Assembly (NCBI RefSeq): GCF_003946345.1
Contig: NZ_RHNY01000019.1
Location: 1-49,891 of the forward strand
Length of the DNA: 49,891 nucleotides
Reading direction: 5' to 3'
Origin: Levilactobacillus tongjiangensis
GTDB lineage: Bacteria; Bacillota; Bacilli; Lactobacillales; Lactobacillaceae
This document shows, one piece after another, positions 41,729 to 48,888 of the stretch. Numbering within the stretch: position 1 is the first letter of the stretch; each line of letters begins with the position of its first letter. The position numbers were made by a program, and so were the translations under genes. The notes below the pieces were generated by a model. The model was not told the DNA's origin, searched no databases, and saw only the letters and a program-made list of their open reading frames with translations.

Positions 41729-43579
41729 TTGAATTTGCGAGCAAAATTAGGCTTATTCGCTGTGGTTGCTGCGGGAGCAACGTTATTGGGACTAAATCCA
41801 GTATCAGTAACACCACGGTCGGCCAATGAATCGGTGGCGTACGCGGCCACGACAATTAATGCCAAGCACCAGGGGATGGTTGGTGATGCTAAGACGAGCA
41901 ACAATGCCGCCTTGCAGAACATGATCGATAAGTGGAGCGGTTCTGTGACGATCCACGTGCCCAAGGGGACGTACGTTTTCAGTGCGGGGGCCATCAAGCT
42001 TCACTCGAACATCAACTTTAAATTTGATAAGGGTGCCGTATTCCGGGTAACCTCTGGTAAGCGGGTCAACTTCGTTTATCCGAGTCCCCAAGCGGGTTAC
42101 GACGGTGGTATCAGCAATGTCACTTGGACGGGCGCAACCTTCCAAGGGGATAACACCGCTGCCGGGCAGAGCGTCTTCACCCAAAGTATTCACCACGCTA
42201 GCAACGTGACGTTTAACAAGTGTGTCTTTGATAACGCCGAATCACCAACTGGTCACTACATCGATATCGATGGGAGCCACGATGTGACGGTTAAGAATTC
42301 TGTTTTCACTGGGTTCAACGGTTCCATGGACTACAAGGAAGCCATCCAAGTGGATTATTCCAACGCGAAGGCCATGTCCTACAAGAACAAGGGTGATCAG
42401 TACGATAACTTGCCAAGCTACGACGTGAAGGTCGATAAGAACCAGTTCTTACCAGTCTCCAAGTCTTCCGGCCAGGTGTCTTCGTACGCACCGAACCCAA
42501 TTGGTGAACATGCCATCTATGGTCATGGTAAGGCCGGCATCATTCACGATGTCTTCTTCACCAACAACACAGTGGTCGATCCTAAGCCATTGATGTCAGA
42601 TGGGGTTGCCACGATTCACTTTAAAGGCGTTTCTAACCTGTGGATCACTGGTAACAAATTTATCAACCAACACGTGCTAGGATCTGGGAATTACATTTAC
42701 TTGTACAATTCCGAACCTGAATACAATATGACGAACCTGAATATTTCCGATAATACGTTCACCAACGTCAACCCAACCAAGCAGTACGTCTACTTGGATA
42801 GCAAATCAGCTAGCAACCCTATGACGGGGGTTACGATTACGGATAACCAGGCCACCACGCAATCCGGAACCAAGGCGGCCTTCGTGAAGGGCAACTTTGA
42901 TCTGACCGGGTCGGATATCGATATCGCCAACAACACGGTGAAGAAGCAAAAAGCGGTCATCACCAATGTGACGGCGCAACAGACGATTACGAACACGACG
43001 GTGCACAAACCAACTTCCAGCTCCAACAGTTCTAGCAGTACTTCCTCACAAAAGCTGAAGAAGCGCAAGCAGACCAACAAGAGCGAAAAGTACGTGGGCG
43101 GCTTGGCTACGCAGCACGCGCAGTTGAAGAAAAACTACAAGACTTACGCCGTGTACAATCACATTCGTGGCCACAAGAATTGGAACATCATGAAGTTCGA
43201 CTGGAAGAAGCTCAAGAGCAAGCGGGTCTACGTTGACATGCGTGCCACGGCCGACACTGGCAAGTGGTACCGGATTCGGTTTGGCAAGAACGACAAGACG
43301 ACCTACTGGATTCGTTCAGGCGCCTTGCAGTTCGATACTTTTAACGTTGAAGAATACGACCGCGACTTAACGTTGATGAAGATCTACCCAGTCTACACGC
43401 GGCCATTCAACGACCCACTGTTAGCCAAGCAAAAAGGCACCACGGCTGATTTAGCGAAACGGCGCGTTACAATTACGCACCGGGCCAAGCGAACGGACTC
43501 AAGTGGCAAGGTCACGACCTACTACCAAATGAGCAACGGCTTGTGGACGCGGGCGTTGGCGTTTGATTTAGATTCATAG
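41729..43579 (+). CDS. Secreted right-handed beta-helix protein with C-terminal wall-binding-like module
   Basis: 616 residues starting at TTG behind GGAGGGG. Signal peptide with core LGLFAVVAAGATLLGL, cleavage near VAYAA. Residues about 40-430 repeat short strands such as HSNINFKFDKGAVF, ISNVTWTGATFQG, ASNVTFNKCVF, SHDVTVKNSVFTG, DVFFTNNTVV, LWITGNKFINQ and LNISDNTFTNV, the ladder of a pectate-lyase-like parallel beta-helix. A Ser/Lys-rich linker (SSNSSSSTSSQKLKKRKQ) leads to about 150 residues with WYRIRFGKND-TTYWIRSGAL, resembling SH3/GW-type wall-binding modules. Likely a polysaccharide-active or adhesive surface protein; enzyme activity is unproved. Upstream is marR. Confidence 0.85.
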   Translation: MNLRAKLGLFAVVAAGATLLGLNPVSVTPRSANESVAYAATTINAKHQGMVGDAKTSNNAALQNMIDKWSGSVTIHVPKGTYVFSAGAIKLHSNINFKFDKGAVFRVTSGKRVNFVYPSPQAGYDGGISNVTWTGATFQGDNTAAGQSVFTQSIHHASNVTFNKCVFDNAESPTGHYIDIDGSHDVTVKNSVFTGFNGSMDYKEAIQVDYSNAKAMSYKNKGDQYDNLPSYDVKVDKNQFLPVSKSSGQVSSYAPNPIGEHAIYGHGKAGIIHDVFFTNNTVVDPKPLMSDGVATIHFKGVSNLWITGNKFINQHVLGSGNYIYLYNSEPEYNMTNLNISDNTFTNVNPTKQYVYLDSKSASNPMTGVTITDNQATTQSGTKAAFVKGNFDLTGSDIDIANNTVKKQKAVITNVTAQQTITNTTVHKPTSSSNSSSSTSSQKLKKRKQTNKSEKYVGGLATQHAQLKKNYKTYAVYNHIRGHKNWNIMKFDWKKLKSKRVYVDMRATADTGKWYRIRFGKNDKTTYWIRSGALQFDTFNVEEYDRDLTLMKIYPVYTRPFNDPLLAKQKGTTADLAKRRVTITHRAKRTDSSGKVTTYYQMSNGLWTRALAFDLDS

Positions 43580-43592
43580 GAGAGTGACAAGA

Positions 43593-43704
43593 GTGCTATA
43601 ACAGGCGGTTAACTGGTGAGAATTAACGTCGTAAGGTTGAGAATCCCGAACCTGGATTCTTGGCCTTACGGGGTCAAGCGGAGCCAGTTGCCTGTCGATA
43701 GCAC
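43593..43704 (+). repeat. Family II structured repeat, copy 1
   Basis: 112 bases. Outer stem GTGCTAT with ATAGCAC and ACAGG with CCTGT; next AACTGG/CCAGTT; inner GTAAGG/CCTTAC; apical AGAATCC/GGATTCT. Shared with copy 2: ATTAACGTCG, AATCCCG, and AAGCGGAGC. Begins 13 bp after the stop at 43579, plus orientation. Confidence 0.8.
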
Positions 43705-43726
43705 GTTTCAGCCAAAGTAAATACGT

Positions 43727-43761
43727 AGAGCCGAAGGATTAATTTCCCTCGGCTCTTTTTG
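43727..43761 (+). terminator. Terminator after family II copy 1
   Basis: AGAGCCGA pairs with TCGGCTCT, with AGG/CCT inside, followed by TTTTTG. Confidence 0.88.
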
Positions 43762-43856
43762 TTTTTTAAAAAGACTTTTATCCCGGTCACCAACTAGTCC
43801 AGCCTATCAAATATATCCAGTCAAACTAATTTGCCCAAATCCACGGCTGTCAAGCG

Positions 43857-43885
43857 TTCGGTAAACTGGTAGAATAACGTTATAC
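43857..43885 (+). promoter_or_regulatory. Possible promoter of the secreted-protein pair
   Basis: TGTCAA and TAGAAT are 16 bases apart, about 65 bases before the ATG at 43944. Confidence 0.4.
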
Positions 43886-43943
43886 GTAAAAGAATTAATC
43901 CGATAAAATATTTTAATTATACATAGAGAAAAGAGGAAAATTT

Positions 43944-44888
43944 ATGCGTCATAAACAATCGTCGCCAAAATGGACACCTACTCGCAAGCTTTGGGCGGGC
44001 GTCGGCATCATTGTCATTATAGGGTTCGCCTTCTTCCTAGGCTTGTCGATAGCGGGCCACCAGTCGGCGACACCTGAACCCAGTGCAGCTACCAGTAGTA
44101 AGGTCAAAGTTCAGTCCAGCCATAAGGTAGCTAGCAGTCGGCGCCCCGATTCAACAGGTGATGTCGACGTTCTGTCAGATTTGACGGAGAAGGCGGGTGA
44201 GAATGCTAGTACCCGGACAAATGACAACGAAAAGACTTATTCACAATTCAAACAACAGAACGGGACCTGGTACTGGTGGTTGACTTCCAGTAAACGGGGG
44301 ACGATTGAAGTTGGCGAAGTACGCAGCGTGGCAAAGGATGGTCAGACCGCGCAGCTGAAGATGAAGAGCGAGTACTATGATCAGGGAACCAATTACACGC
44401 TGACCTTTCACTGGTTGGCGGGATCAAACACCCAGTATAATTTGAACACGGACTTTAAACAGATCAACGGCGATTATACGTTGGGCGATACTGAGGACGA
44501 CGTGACGCCGGCCAAAGATGTGAACCTCCAAGATGTTATCGAGTCGACGGTCGGTCGTGGGCTGGGCTACGAAGATGCCAGCACACAGACCAACGGCGGT
44601 GACCAAACGACCAGCGAATTTTATGGTATGAATCCTAGTAGAAATGGTCGCTATGCCCATTGGTACTGGGACTTTTCTTCAAAGAAACGGGGACCAATCA
44701 TCCATGCCATGATCGGCAGTGTGAAGGTGGACTACGCCGGGAACCCGACGTCATTTGAGATGTCAGACATGGAGAAACAAAAGGACTTCACCGTAAACGT
44801 TTCCTATGATTGGTCTTCCAATACCTACCACTTATGGACCAGCTATCAAAATATTGATGGTAGATATACCAATGATGAGGCTCACTAA
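43944..44888 (+). CDS. Membrane-anchored protein with two copies of an unnamed domain
   Basis: 314 residues. One N-terminal transmembrane segment (LWAGVGIIVIIGFAFFLGL) without a lipobox, then a Ser-rich stretch and two related domains. Domain A (about 75-180) has STRTNDNEKTYSQFKQQNGTWYWWLTSSKRGTIEVGEV; domain B (about 195-310) has ASTQTNGGDQTTSEFYG...AHWYWDFSSKKRGPIIHAMIGSV. Each ends in a YxLxTxxQxIxGxYxxxD block. A third copy lies in the next gene. I do not recognise the family. The domain presumably sits outside the membrane and folds as beta sheet. The next gene begins 41 bp on, so the two form an operon. Confidence 0.83.
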   Translation: MRHKQSSPKWTPTRKLWAGVGIIVIIGFAFFLGLSIAGHQSATPEPSAATSSKVKVQSSHKVASSRRPDSTGDVDVLSDLTEKAGENASTRTNDNEKTYSQFKQQNGTWYWWLTSSKRGTIEVGEVRSVAKDGQTAQLKMKSEYYDQGTNYTLTFHWLAGSNTQYNLNTDFKQINGDYTLGDTEDDVTPAKDVNLQDVIESTVGRGLGYEDASTQTNGGDQTTSEFYGMNPSRNGRYAHWYWDFSSKKRGPIIHAMIGSVKVDYAGNPTSFEMSDMEKQKDFTVNVSYDWSSNTYHLWTSYQNIDGRYTNDEAH

Positions 44889-44929
44889 CCTGGTTGAATG
44901 ACGGTTGTTTTAAAATTGAGGAGAACGAA

Positions 44930-46108
44930 ATGAAGATCAAAGTAATTGGCATCAGTGTATTGGCCTTGCTGGCGGTTGGCTTAACGGGCTGTGGTCACCA
45001 TCAAACGAAGTCGGCGGATAAGGCCAGTAGTCGTCAGTCGGTAGTGAAGAAGCAGGCAGCCACCAAGGCGGGAGCTTCTTCAACTAAGACGGAAACTCCC
45101 AAGCCATCCGCGTTGACGACCTTGCTGAATGGCCTCACGCAGAAAAATGCTGAGGACCGGAGCACCCAAAGTAACGGGGAATTGACCTACTCACAGTTTT
45201 ACTACCGGCAGGGCAATTGGCACTGGCAGGTGACCTCCCAGAACCGGGGGACCATTGCGAGTGGCACGGTTGATTCGATTCAAAGTAGCCAAGATGGTGA
45301 ATATAAATTGGCCATGAAGAGTCCTAAGGGTGAGGCGTATATGCTGGAACTAACGTACACGAACAAAAGCTCTGATTACACCGTGAAGACGAGTTACCAA
45401 CACATCAAGGGGGTCTATATTATCGGTGACACCACTGGTGTTTGGAAGACTGGGGCGCCGAGCGAGTTAGTAGGGACCTGGTCCACTGGTTTTGTCCCAT
45501 CGACCAGAACCGATGATAAAAAGATTGCTTATGATCGAACCCGGTTCTTTATTAGTGATCAGAGCATTGATGGCCAGATCGATAGCTTTACGAAAAACTA
45601 TACCGTTTATCAAACGGGGAACGGCTGGGGTGCCAACAACGCCGTTTACTATCAAAGTCTCGGGCAAGGGACTTATCTATTGAAGACGTATTCAGATAAG
45701 TACTTAGGCAGCGTTTATAAAGTGACCCTGAGTGGTAACAAGCTGACCGTGCCGGGGGATGGTACGGAGATGAAGGACATGACGAAGGTGGCCAATAAGC
45801 CGGGGATGGCCTTTGGCTTTGGCAATAATCCAGCTAAACAGCTGACGGAAAAGCAGCTAGATGATTGGATCACCCGTCACCTTTCGGACTTTGGCGGAAC
45901 CACCCACACCTACAAACAATCTGGTATTTCGACACCGGAGAAGGATAGTAAGGGCCGGGTGGTCGTGACGGTCCGGGATATGGGACGCGATGAGATTGCC
46001 CCGACCATTGGGAAGTTCCGGGTGTCCAGTACCGGGGTTCTGGAATGGGAGGATACGAGTGATGGCGCCGACATTTGGTCACCGGTGTCTGACGATCCAA
46101 CGAATTAG
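44930..46108 (+). CDS. Lipoprotein sharing the same unnamed domain
   Basis: 392 residues from the ATG at 44930, behind GAGGAG; the longer frame from 44894 is rejected. Lipoprotein signal: KVIGISVLALLAVGLTGC, lipobox LTGC with Cys about residue 20. After a Ser/Lys linker comes one copy of the domain of the previous gene (DRSTQSNGELTYSQFYYRQGNWHWQVTSQNRGTI...HIKGVYIIGD). The C-terminal half is different: LVGTWSTG opens a lipocalin-like strand region and the end (GGTTHTYKQ...DMGRDEIAPTIGKFRV) is a further small module. It would be anchored on the outer face of the membrane. Function unknown. Confidence 0.83.
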   Translation: MKIKVIGISVLALLAVGLTGCGHHQTKSADKASSRQSVVKKQAATKAGASSTKTETPKPSALTTLLNGLTQKNAEDRSTQSNGELTYSQFYYRQGNWHWQVTSQNRGTIASGTVDSIQSSQDGEYKLAMKSPKGEAYMLELTYTNKSSDYTVKTSYQHIKGVYIIGDTTGVWKTGAPSELVGTWSTGFVPSTRTDDKKIAYDRTRFFISDQSIDGQIDSFTKNYTVYQTGNGWGANNAVYYQSLGQGTYLLKTYSDKYLGSVYKVTLSGNKLTVPGDGTEMKDMTKVANKPGMAFGFGNNPAKQLTEKQLDDWITRHLSDFGGTTHTYKQSGISTPEKDSKGRVVVTVRDMGRDEIAPTIGKFRVSSTGVLEWEDTSDGADIWSPVSDDPTN

Positions 46109-46202
46109 ACGGGAAATTCGTATCTGGTACAGTAAAATTGAGAAAAGATGGACAAGATTCTTTAACATGGTCCAAATGATTAAGTAAATTGAGATTTAAG
46201 AC

Positions 46203-46241
46203 AAGTAGTGTGGCCGAAATTTCGACGACACTACTTTTTTT
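46203..46241 (+). terminator. Terminator after the lipoprotein gene
   Basis: AGTAGTGT pairs with ACACTACT around GGCCGAAATTTCGACG, followed by TTTTTTTG. Confidence 0.88.
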
Positions 46242-46500
46242 GATAGTGAGAACGTTTTCTTAAGTTTCTCTTCAAAGTTGATTCAAATCAAAGACGGTTT
46301 GTCATGAAAAGTGGTAAGCTGTTTCCAAGCTTCAATGAACATCTTCAAAAAATCTTCATTTTTCCGCCTTAAAACGGTTGCATTCCCGTGGTAGAGTGTA
46401 TTGTAAGCCGATGAAAAGGGTCGATTTAACCCCCAAATTAACGAGAAACTGAAGAAATTGTTAAAAGGTGGGCTAGACCGAGAGATTTGGGTTTCATCCT
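46242..46500 (+). other. Gene-free region before the Spx-like gene
   Basis: Contains a cre-like element, TGAGAACGTTTTCT, near 46247-46260, and AAAACGGTTGCATT at about 46373, which resembles the MalR-type operator near 30900. No gene is seen; whether a small RNA starts here is open. Confidence 0.3.
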
Positions 46501-46513
46501 TTCTCATTGTGGT

Positions 46514-46558
46514 GTACAATGAGAATCATAAATTAGCACTCAAACATCCGAGTGCTAA
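46514..46558 (+). promoter_or_regulatory. Promoter and CIRCE-like HrcA operator
   Basis: TACAAT (46514-46519) is the likely -10 box. TTAGCACTC (46533-46541) and GAGTGCTAA (46550-46558) are perfect CIRCE half-sites, separated by 8 instead of the usual 9 bases. HrcA represses heat-shock genes through CIRCE, so the next gene may be heat-inducible. Confidence 0.75.
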
Positions 46559-46603
46559 AAAATTCTGCACCTCATCGAAGACAGATTATTGGAGGGCGAT
46601 TCT

Positions 46604-47026
46604 ATGATTAAAATGTACTTTCATGCGAAAACGACTGCGGTAACCAAGGCTATGAAATGGTTAGCTAACCACGACGCCATCTTTACGGCACGTGACATTA
46701 AAAAACAACCTTTAACTCGGGAAGAGATTCTTTACATGTTATCTTTGACTGAAGAAGGTACTGACGACTTGATTTCAACCCGTTCTAAGGCTTACAAGGC
46801 CTTACCTGCATCCGTTCAGGATATGGGGATGAACGAACTGGTTGATCTCTTACAAAAGAACCCGGGTATCTTAAAGAACCCAATTGTCGTTGATCGTAAC
46901 AAGTTAGCCACTGGTTTCGATTTGGAAACCATTCGGGAATTCGTTCCCGCTGCCTACCGGAAGAAGGAACTGGCTAGTTTCTTCAAGATTTTAAACGGCA
47001 AAGGCTTGGGTGTATCACCAGCTTAA
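46604..47026 (+). CDS. Spx/ArsC-family regulator lacking the CxxC switch
   Basis: 140 residues from the ATG at 46604; the upstream TTG overlaps the ribosome site TTGGAGGG. The thioredoxin-like ArsC/Spx fold is evident from TAVTKAMKWLANHDAIFTARDIKKQPLTREEIL and LLQKNPGILKNPIVVDRNKLATGFDLETIREFVP. Spx binds the RNA polymerase alpha subunit and turns genes on or off under thiol stress through a CxxC near residue 10. Here that site reads FHAKTTAVTKA, without cysteine, and the RPI motif is NPI. It therefore cannot sense disulfide stress in the normal way. The CIRCE-like operator suggests heat control. Confidence 0.87.
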   Translation: MIKMYFHAKTTAVTKAMKWLANHDAIFTARDIKKQPLTREEILYMLSLTEEGTDDLISTRSKAYKALPASVQDMGMNELVDLLQKNPGILKNPIVVDRNKLATGFDLETIREFVPAAYRKKELASFFKILNGKGLGVSPA

Positions 47027-47038
47027 TAGAAGACTTAA

Positions 47039-47072
47039 CAAGCTATGACCAATTCGGTTGTAGCTTTTTTTG
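47039..47072 (+). terminator. Terminator of the Spx-like gene
   Basis: AAGCTA pairs with TAGCTT, with ACC/GGT inside, followed by TTTTTTTG. Confidence 0.78.
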
Positions 47073-47089
47073 TTTCCTTGCGCCTTACC

Positions 47090-47235
47090 GGCCGCCAGAT
47101 ATGGGCTGGAACGGGGCGGACGCAACTTGAAGCCTCGAAGGGACCGAGTCTACAAGCTTGGTCTTCTGCTAAGTCAGTAGGAAAATCACCTACTAACTAA
47201 GCAGAACGATGCACCTGAGCCCATATCTGGCGGCC
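47090..47235 (+). repeat. Family I structured repeat, copy R21 (divergent)
   Basis: P1 GGCCGCCAGATATGGGCT (47090-47107) pairs perfectly with its complement (47218-47235). It keeps CAACTTGAAGCCTCG...CGAGTCTACAAG (P3) and a long P4 (TAGG/CCTA inside CTGCTAA...AAGCAG), but the P2 arm is missing. Plus orientation. Confidence 0.78.
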
Positions 47236-47456
47236 TCTCGGCTTACACAGTGGTTCTGCAAGCCATTCAACCAAGCCGTTACCAGGCCGTAAAGATGGGC
47301 GCATGTTACAATCTCAGTTCTGATCGTGCAAACATAATCACAACAGGTAAAATCCCTGACTGACAGAGTACGCACAATTTAGACTAATTTTGGCTACCGA
47401 TGCTGGTTAATAATGGGGTGGCACAGATGATTTGTCTTTCAATTGTTTGGGTAAAA

Positions 47457-47487
47457 CAAAAGAGCCTGGAAGCCCAGACTCTTTCTT
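47457..47487 (-). terminator. Terminator of the NlpC/P60 gene
   Basis: AAAGAG-CCTGG pairs with CCAGACTCTTT; on the minus strand TTTTGTTTTA follows. It lies beyond family II copy 2. Confidence 0.7.
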
Positions 47488-47512
47488 ATCTCTAATCCTA
47501 CCTTGCTGAAAC

Positions 47513-47623
47513 GTGTGCCACTAGGCAGCTAGCTCCGCTTAACTCCGAGCACCAGATAATTCAAACCCGGGATTTTTCGGTGCTCGACGTTAATGCTCAC
47601 TAGCTAACCGCCTAGTGGCACAC
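47513..47623 (-). repeat. Family II structured repeat, copy 2
   Basis: 111 bases, minus orientation. Outer stem GTGTGCCACTAGGC with its exact complement; next AGCTAG/CTAGCT; inner GAGCACC/GGTGCTC. The minus strand has ATTAACGTCG, AATCCCG and AAGCGGAGC at the same places as copy 1. It starts 9 bp after the nlpC gene end and precedes that gene's terminator. Confidence 0.82.
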
Positions 47624-47632
47624 TCTGATGCC

Positions 47633-48409
47633 TTAATCTAACGTAGCTGGTCGTGAATAACCGACCGTGTGCCACCAGGATACGTTCGTGGCTTCGTTGA
47701 CGACACCTCGTAATTGAGCGTCAATCATCTTATTGCTTCCCTTATAGATACCCACGTGGGAGATATTATTCTTACTAGTACCGAAGAAAATCAGGTCCCC
47801 GGCTTTAGCATTCTTGGCGCTCACGTGGTCATAACTGTTGTATTGTTGCTGTGCGGTCCGCGGCAGAGTTTGTCCAATGGCTTTATTAAAGACATACTTG
47901 GTAAAGCCGGAGCAGTCAAAGGAACTGGGACCGTTGGCACCATATACGTAAGGCTTGCCTAGTTGGGCCTTAGCCGCCTTGTAGATGTCGCTGTAAGTAC
48001 CGGTACCGGTCGTAGCAGTACTGGTCGAAGTGTGGGCGTAGCTCTTCTTTTGCAGGTAGCCGTGCCAGATCCAACCAGAGGCCGTATTTCTACCATTAGT
48101 CACATAGTAGTAAAGGTACTTCACGCCGTTTTTCTTCACGATGTAGCGCTTTTTAGTGGCGTGCCAAGTCGTGTTTGGATAATTTTTTAAGTAGTGCGTT
48201 TTTTTCCCAAAGGTCATATTGGTTGCAGTACCGCCCAGGTTGTAGGTCCAGCCAGTAGCGCCTTTGCGAGTGTAGGCGGTATCGGTCATATTGTTGGTGC
48301 GGACAATGGTATTCGTGGCATTGGCATGAGCGGTGGTGCCCAGGCCAAATGCTGGTACTAAAGCTGCGGCAAAGGCCACGGCTAAGCTGACTTTTTTAAG
48401 TGTCTTCAT
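47633..48409 (-). CDS. Secreted NlpC/P60 peptidoglycan endopeptidase
   Basis: 258 residues from the ATG at 48409 (MKTLKKVSLAVAF), since GAGGG is too close to the ATG at 48421. Signal peptide ends near AHA. The N-terminal part holds a surface module (TRKGATGWTYNLGG...YYYVTNGRNTASGWIWHGYL) like the SH3-type domains of Lactobacillus surface proteins. The C-terminal NlpC/P60 domain has the catalytic Cys in SSFDCSGFTKYVF, His in NISHVGIYKGS and a third polar residue (MIDAQ). Such enzymes cut D-iGlu-meso-DAP or D-iGln-Lys bonds in the wall stem peptide. It stands alone, with family II copy 2 in its 3' region. Confidence 0.92.
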   Translation of the reverse strand: MKTLKKVSLAVAFAAALVPAFGLGTTAHANATNTIVRTNNMTDTAYTRKGATGWTYNLGGTATNMTFGKKTHYLKNYPNTTWHATKKRYIVKKNGVKYLYYYVTNGRNTASGWIWHGYLQKKSYAHTSTSTATTGTGTYSDIYKAAKAQLGKPYVYGANGPSSFDCSGFTKYVFNKAIGQTLPRTAQQQYNSYDHVSAKNAKAGDLIFFGTSKNNISHVGIYKGSNKMIDAQLRGVVNEATNVSWWHTVGYSRPATLD

Positions 48410-48706
48410 CTTTATATCCATCCCTCATATGTAAGTTCATGTCGCTGGTACACTTACTAAGATAGCCGTTTTCTTTTACAGGATAGTTACGGGTGAACAT
48501 CATTGGCGTTAACTTTTGTGGCGGCTCCGTAATATTACAAGGGTTGGAATAACTCGCGGTTAGCGGGTTCTTTGAAAGCGCAAACAAATAATCGCGCCAG
48601 TAAGAGTCAGCTATGGTAGACTGTTAATGGCGCTGATTTAAGATTAAGGGTTGAAAGTTAAGTTTGAGTTGTTTGCTTGACTGACTGATGTCAAAGGCTG
48701 ACTAAG
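48410..48706. other. Gap between nlpC and R22
   Basis: Gene-free region upstream of the NlpC/P60 gene. No clear promoter or structured element found by eye. Confidence 0.3.
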
Positions 48707-48821
48707 CACGGGATGAGCTTGGAAACTCAGTGGTTTTCTGAGGTTTCAAGTCAAGCCGGAGGACCGGTTTTAGGTCGTAGGCGTTCCCCGCAGCAGGCCA
48801 CCGCCCCTGACAACCGGAGGC
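48707..48821 (-). repeat. Family I repeat, copy R22 (truncated)
   Basis: Minus orientation. P3 (GAGCTTGGAAACTCAG with CTGAGGTTTCAAG) and the P2 region remain, with the P1 arm at the glpF side (GACAACCGGAGGC). The other P1 arm and P4 are missing at the low-coordinate side. It ends about 55 bases before the glpF ribosome site. Confidence 0.8.
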
Positions 48822-48888
48822 GTCAAACATCAAACCAGCTTTCAATCGTTAGTCTAGGTTACATAATATTATGAGGTAGGTGTATTTT

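Noticed and set aside
46283-46519. 78-codon minus-strand frame upstream of the Spx-like gene
   Set aside because: No ribosome site, and it runs through the promoter region of the Spx-like gene.
8946-48821. Classical transposon or MITE with target duplications
   Set aside because: The P1 arms differ in sequence between copies, unlike fixed terminal inverted repeats, and I could find no consistent flanking duplications by eye. A mobile origin is still possible but not shown.
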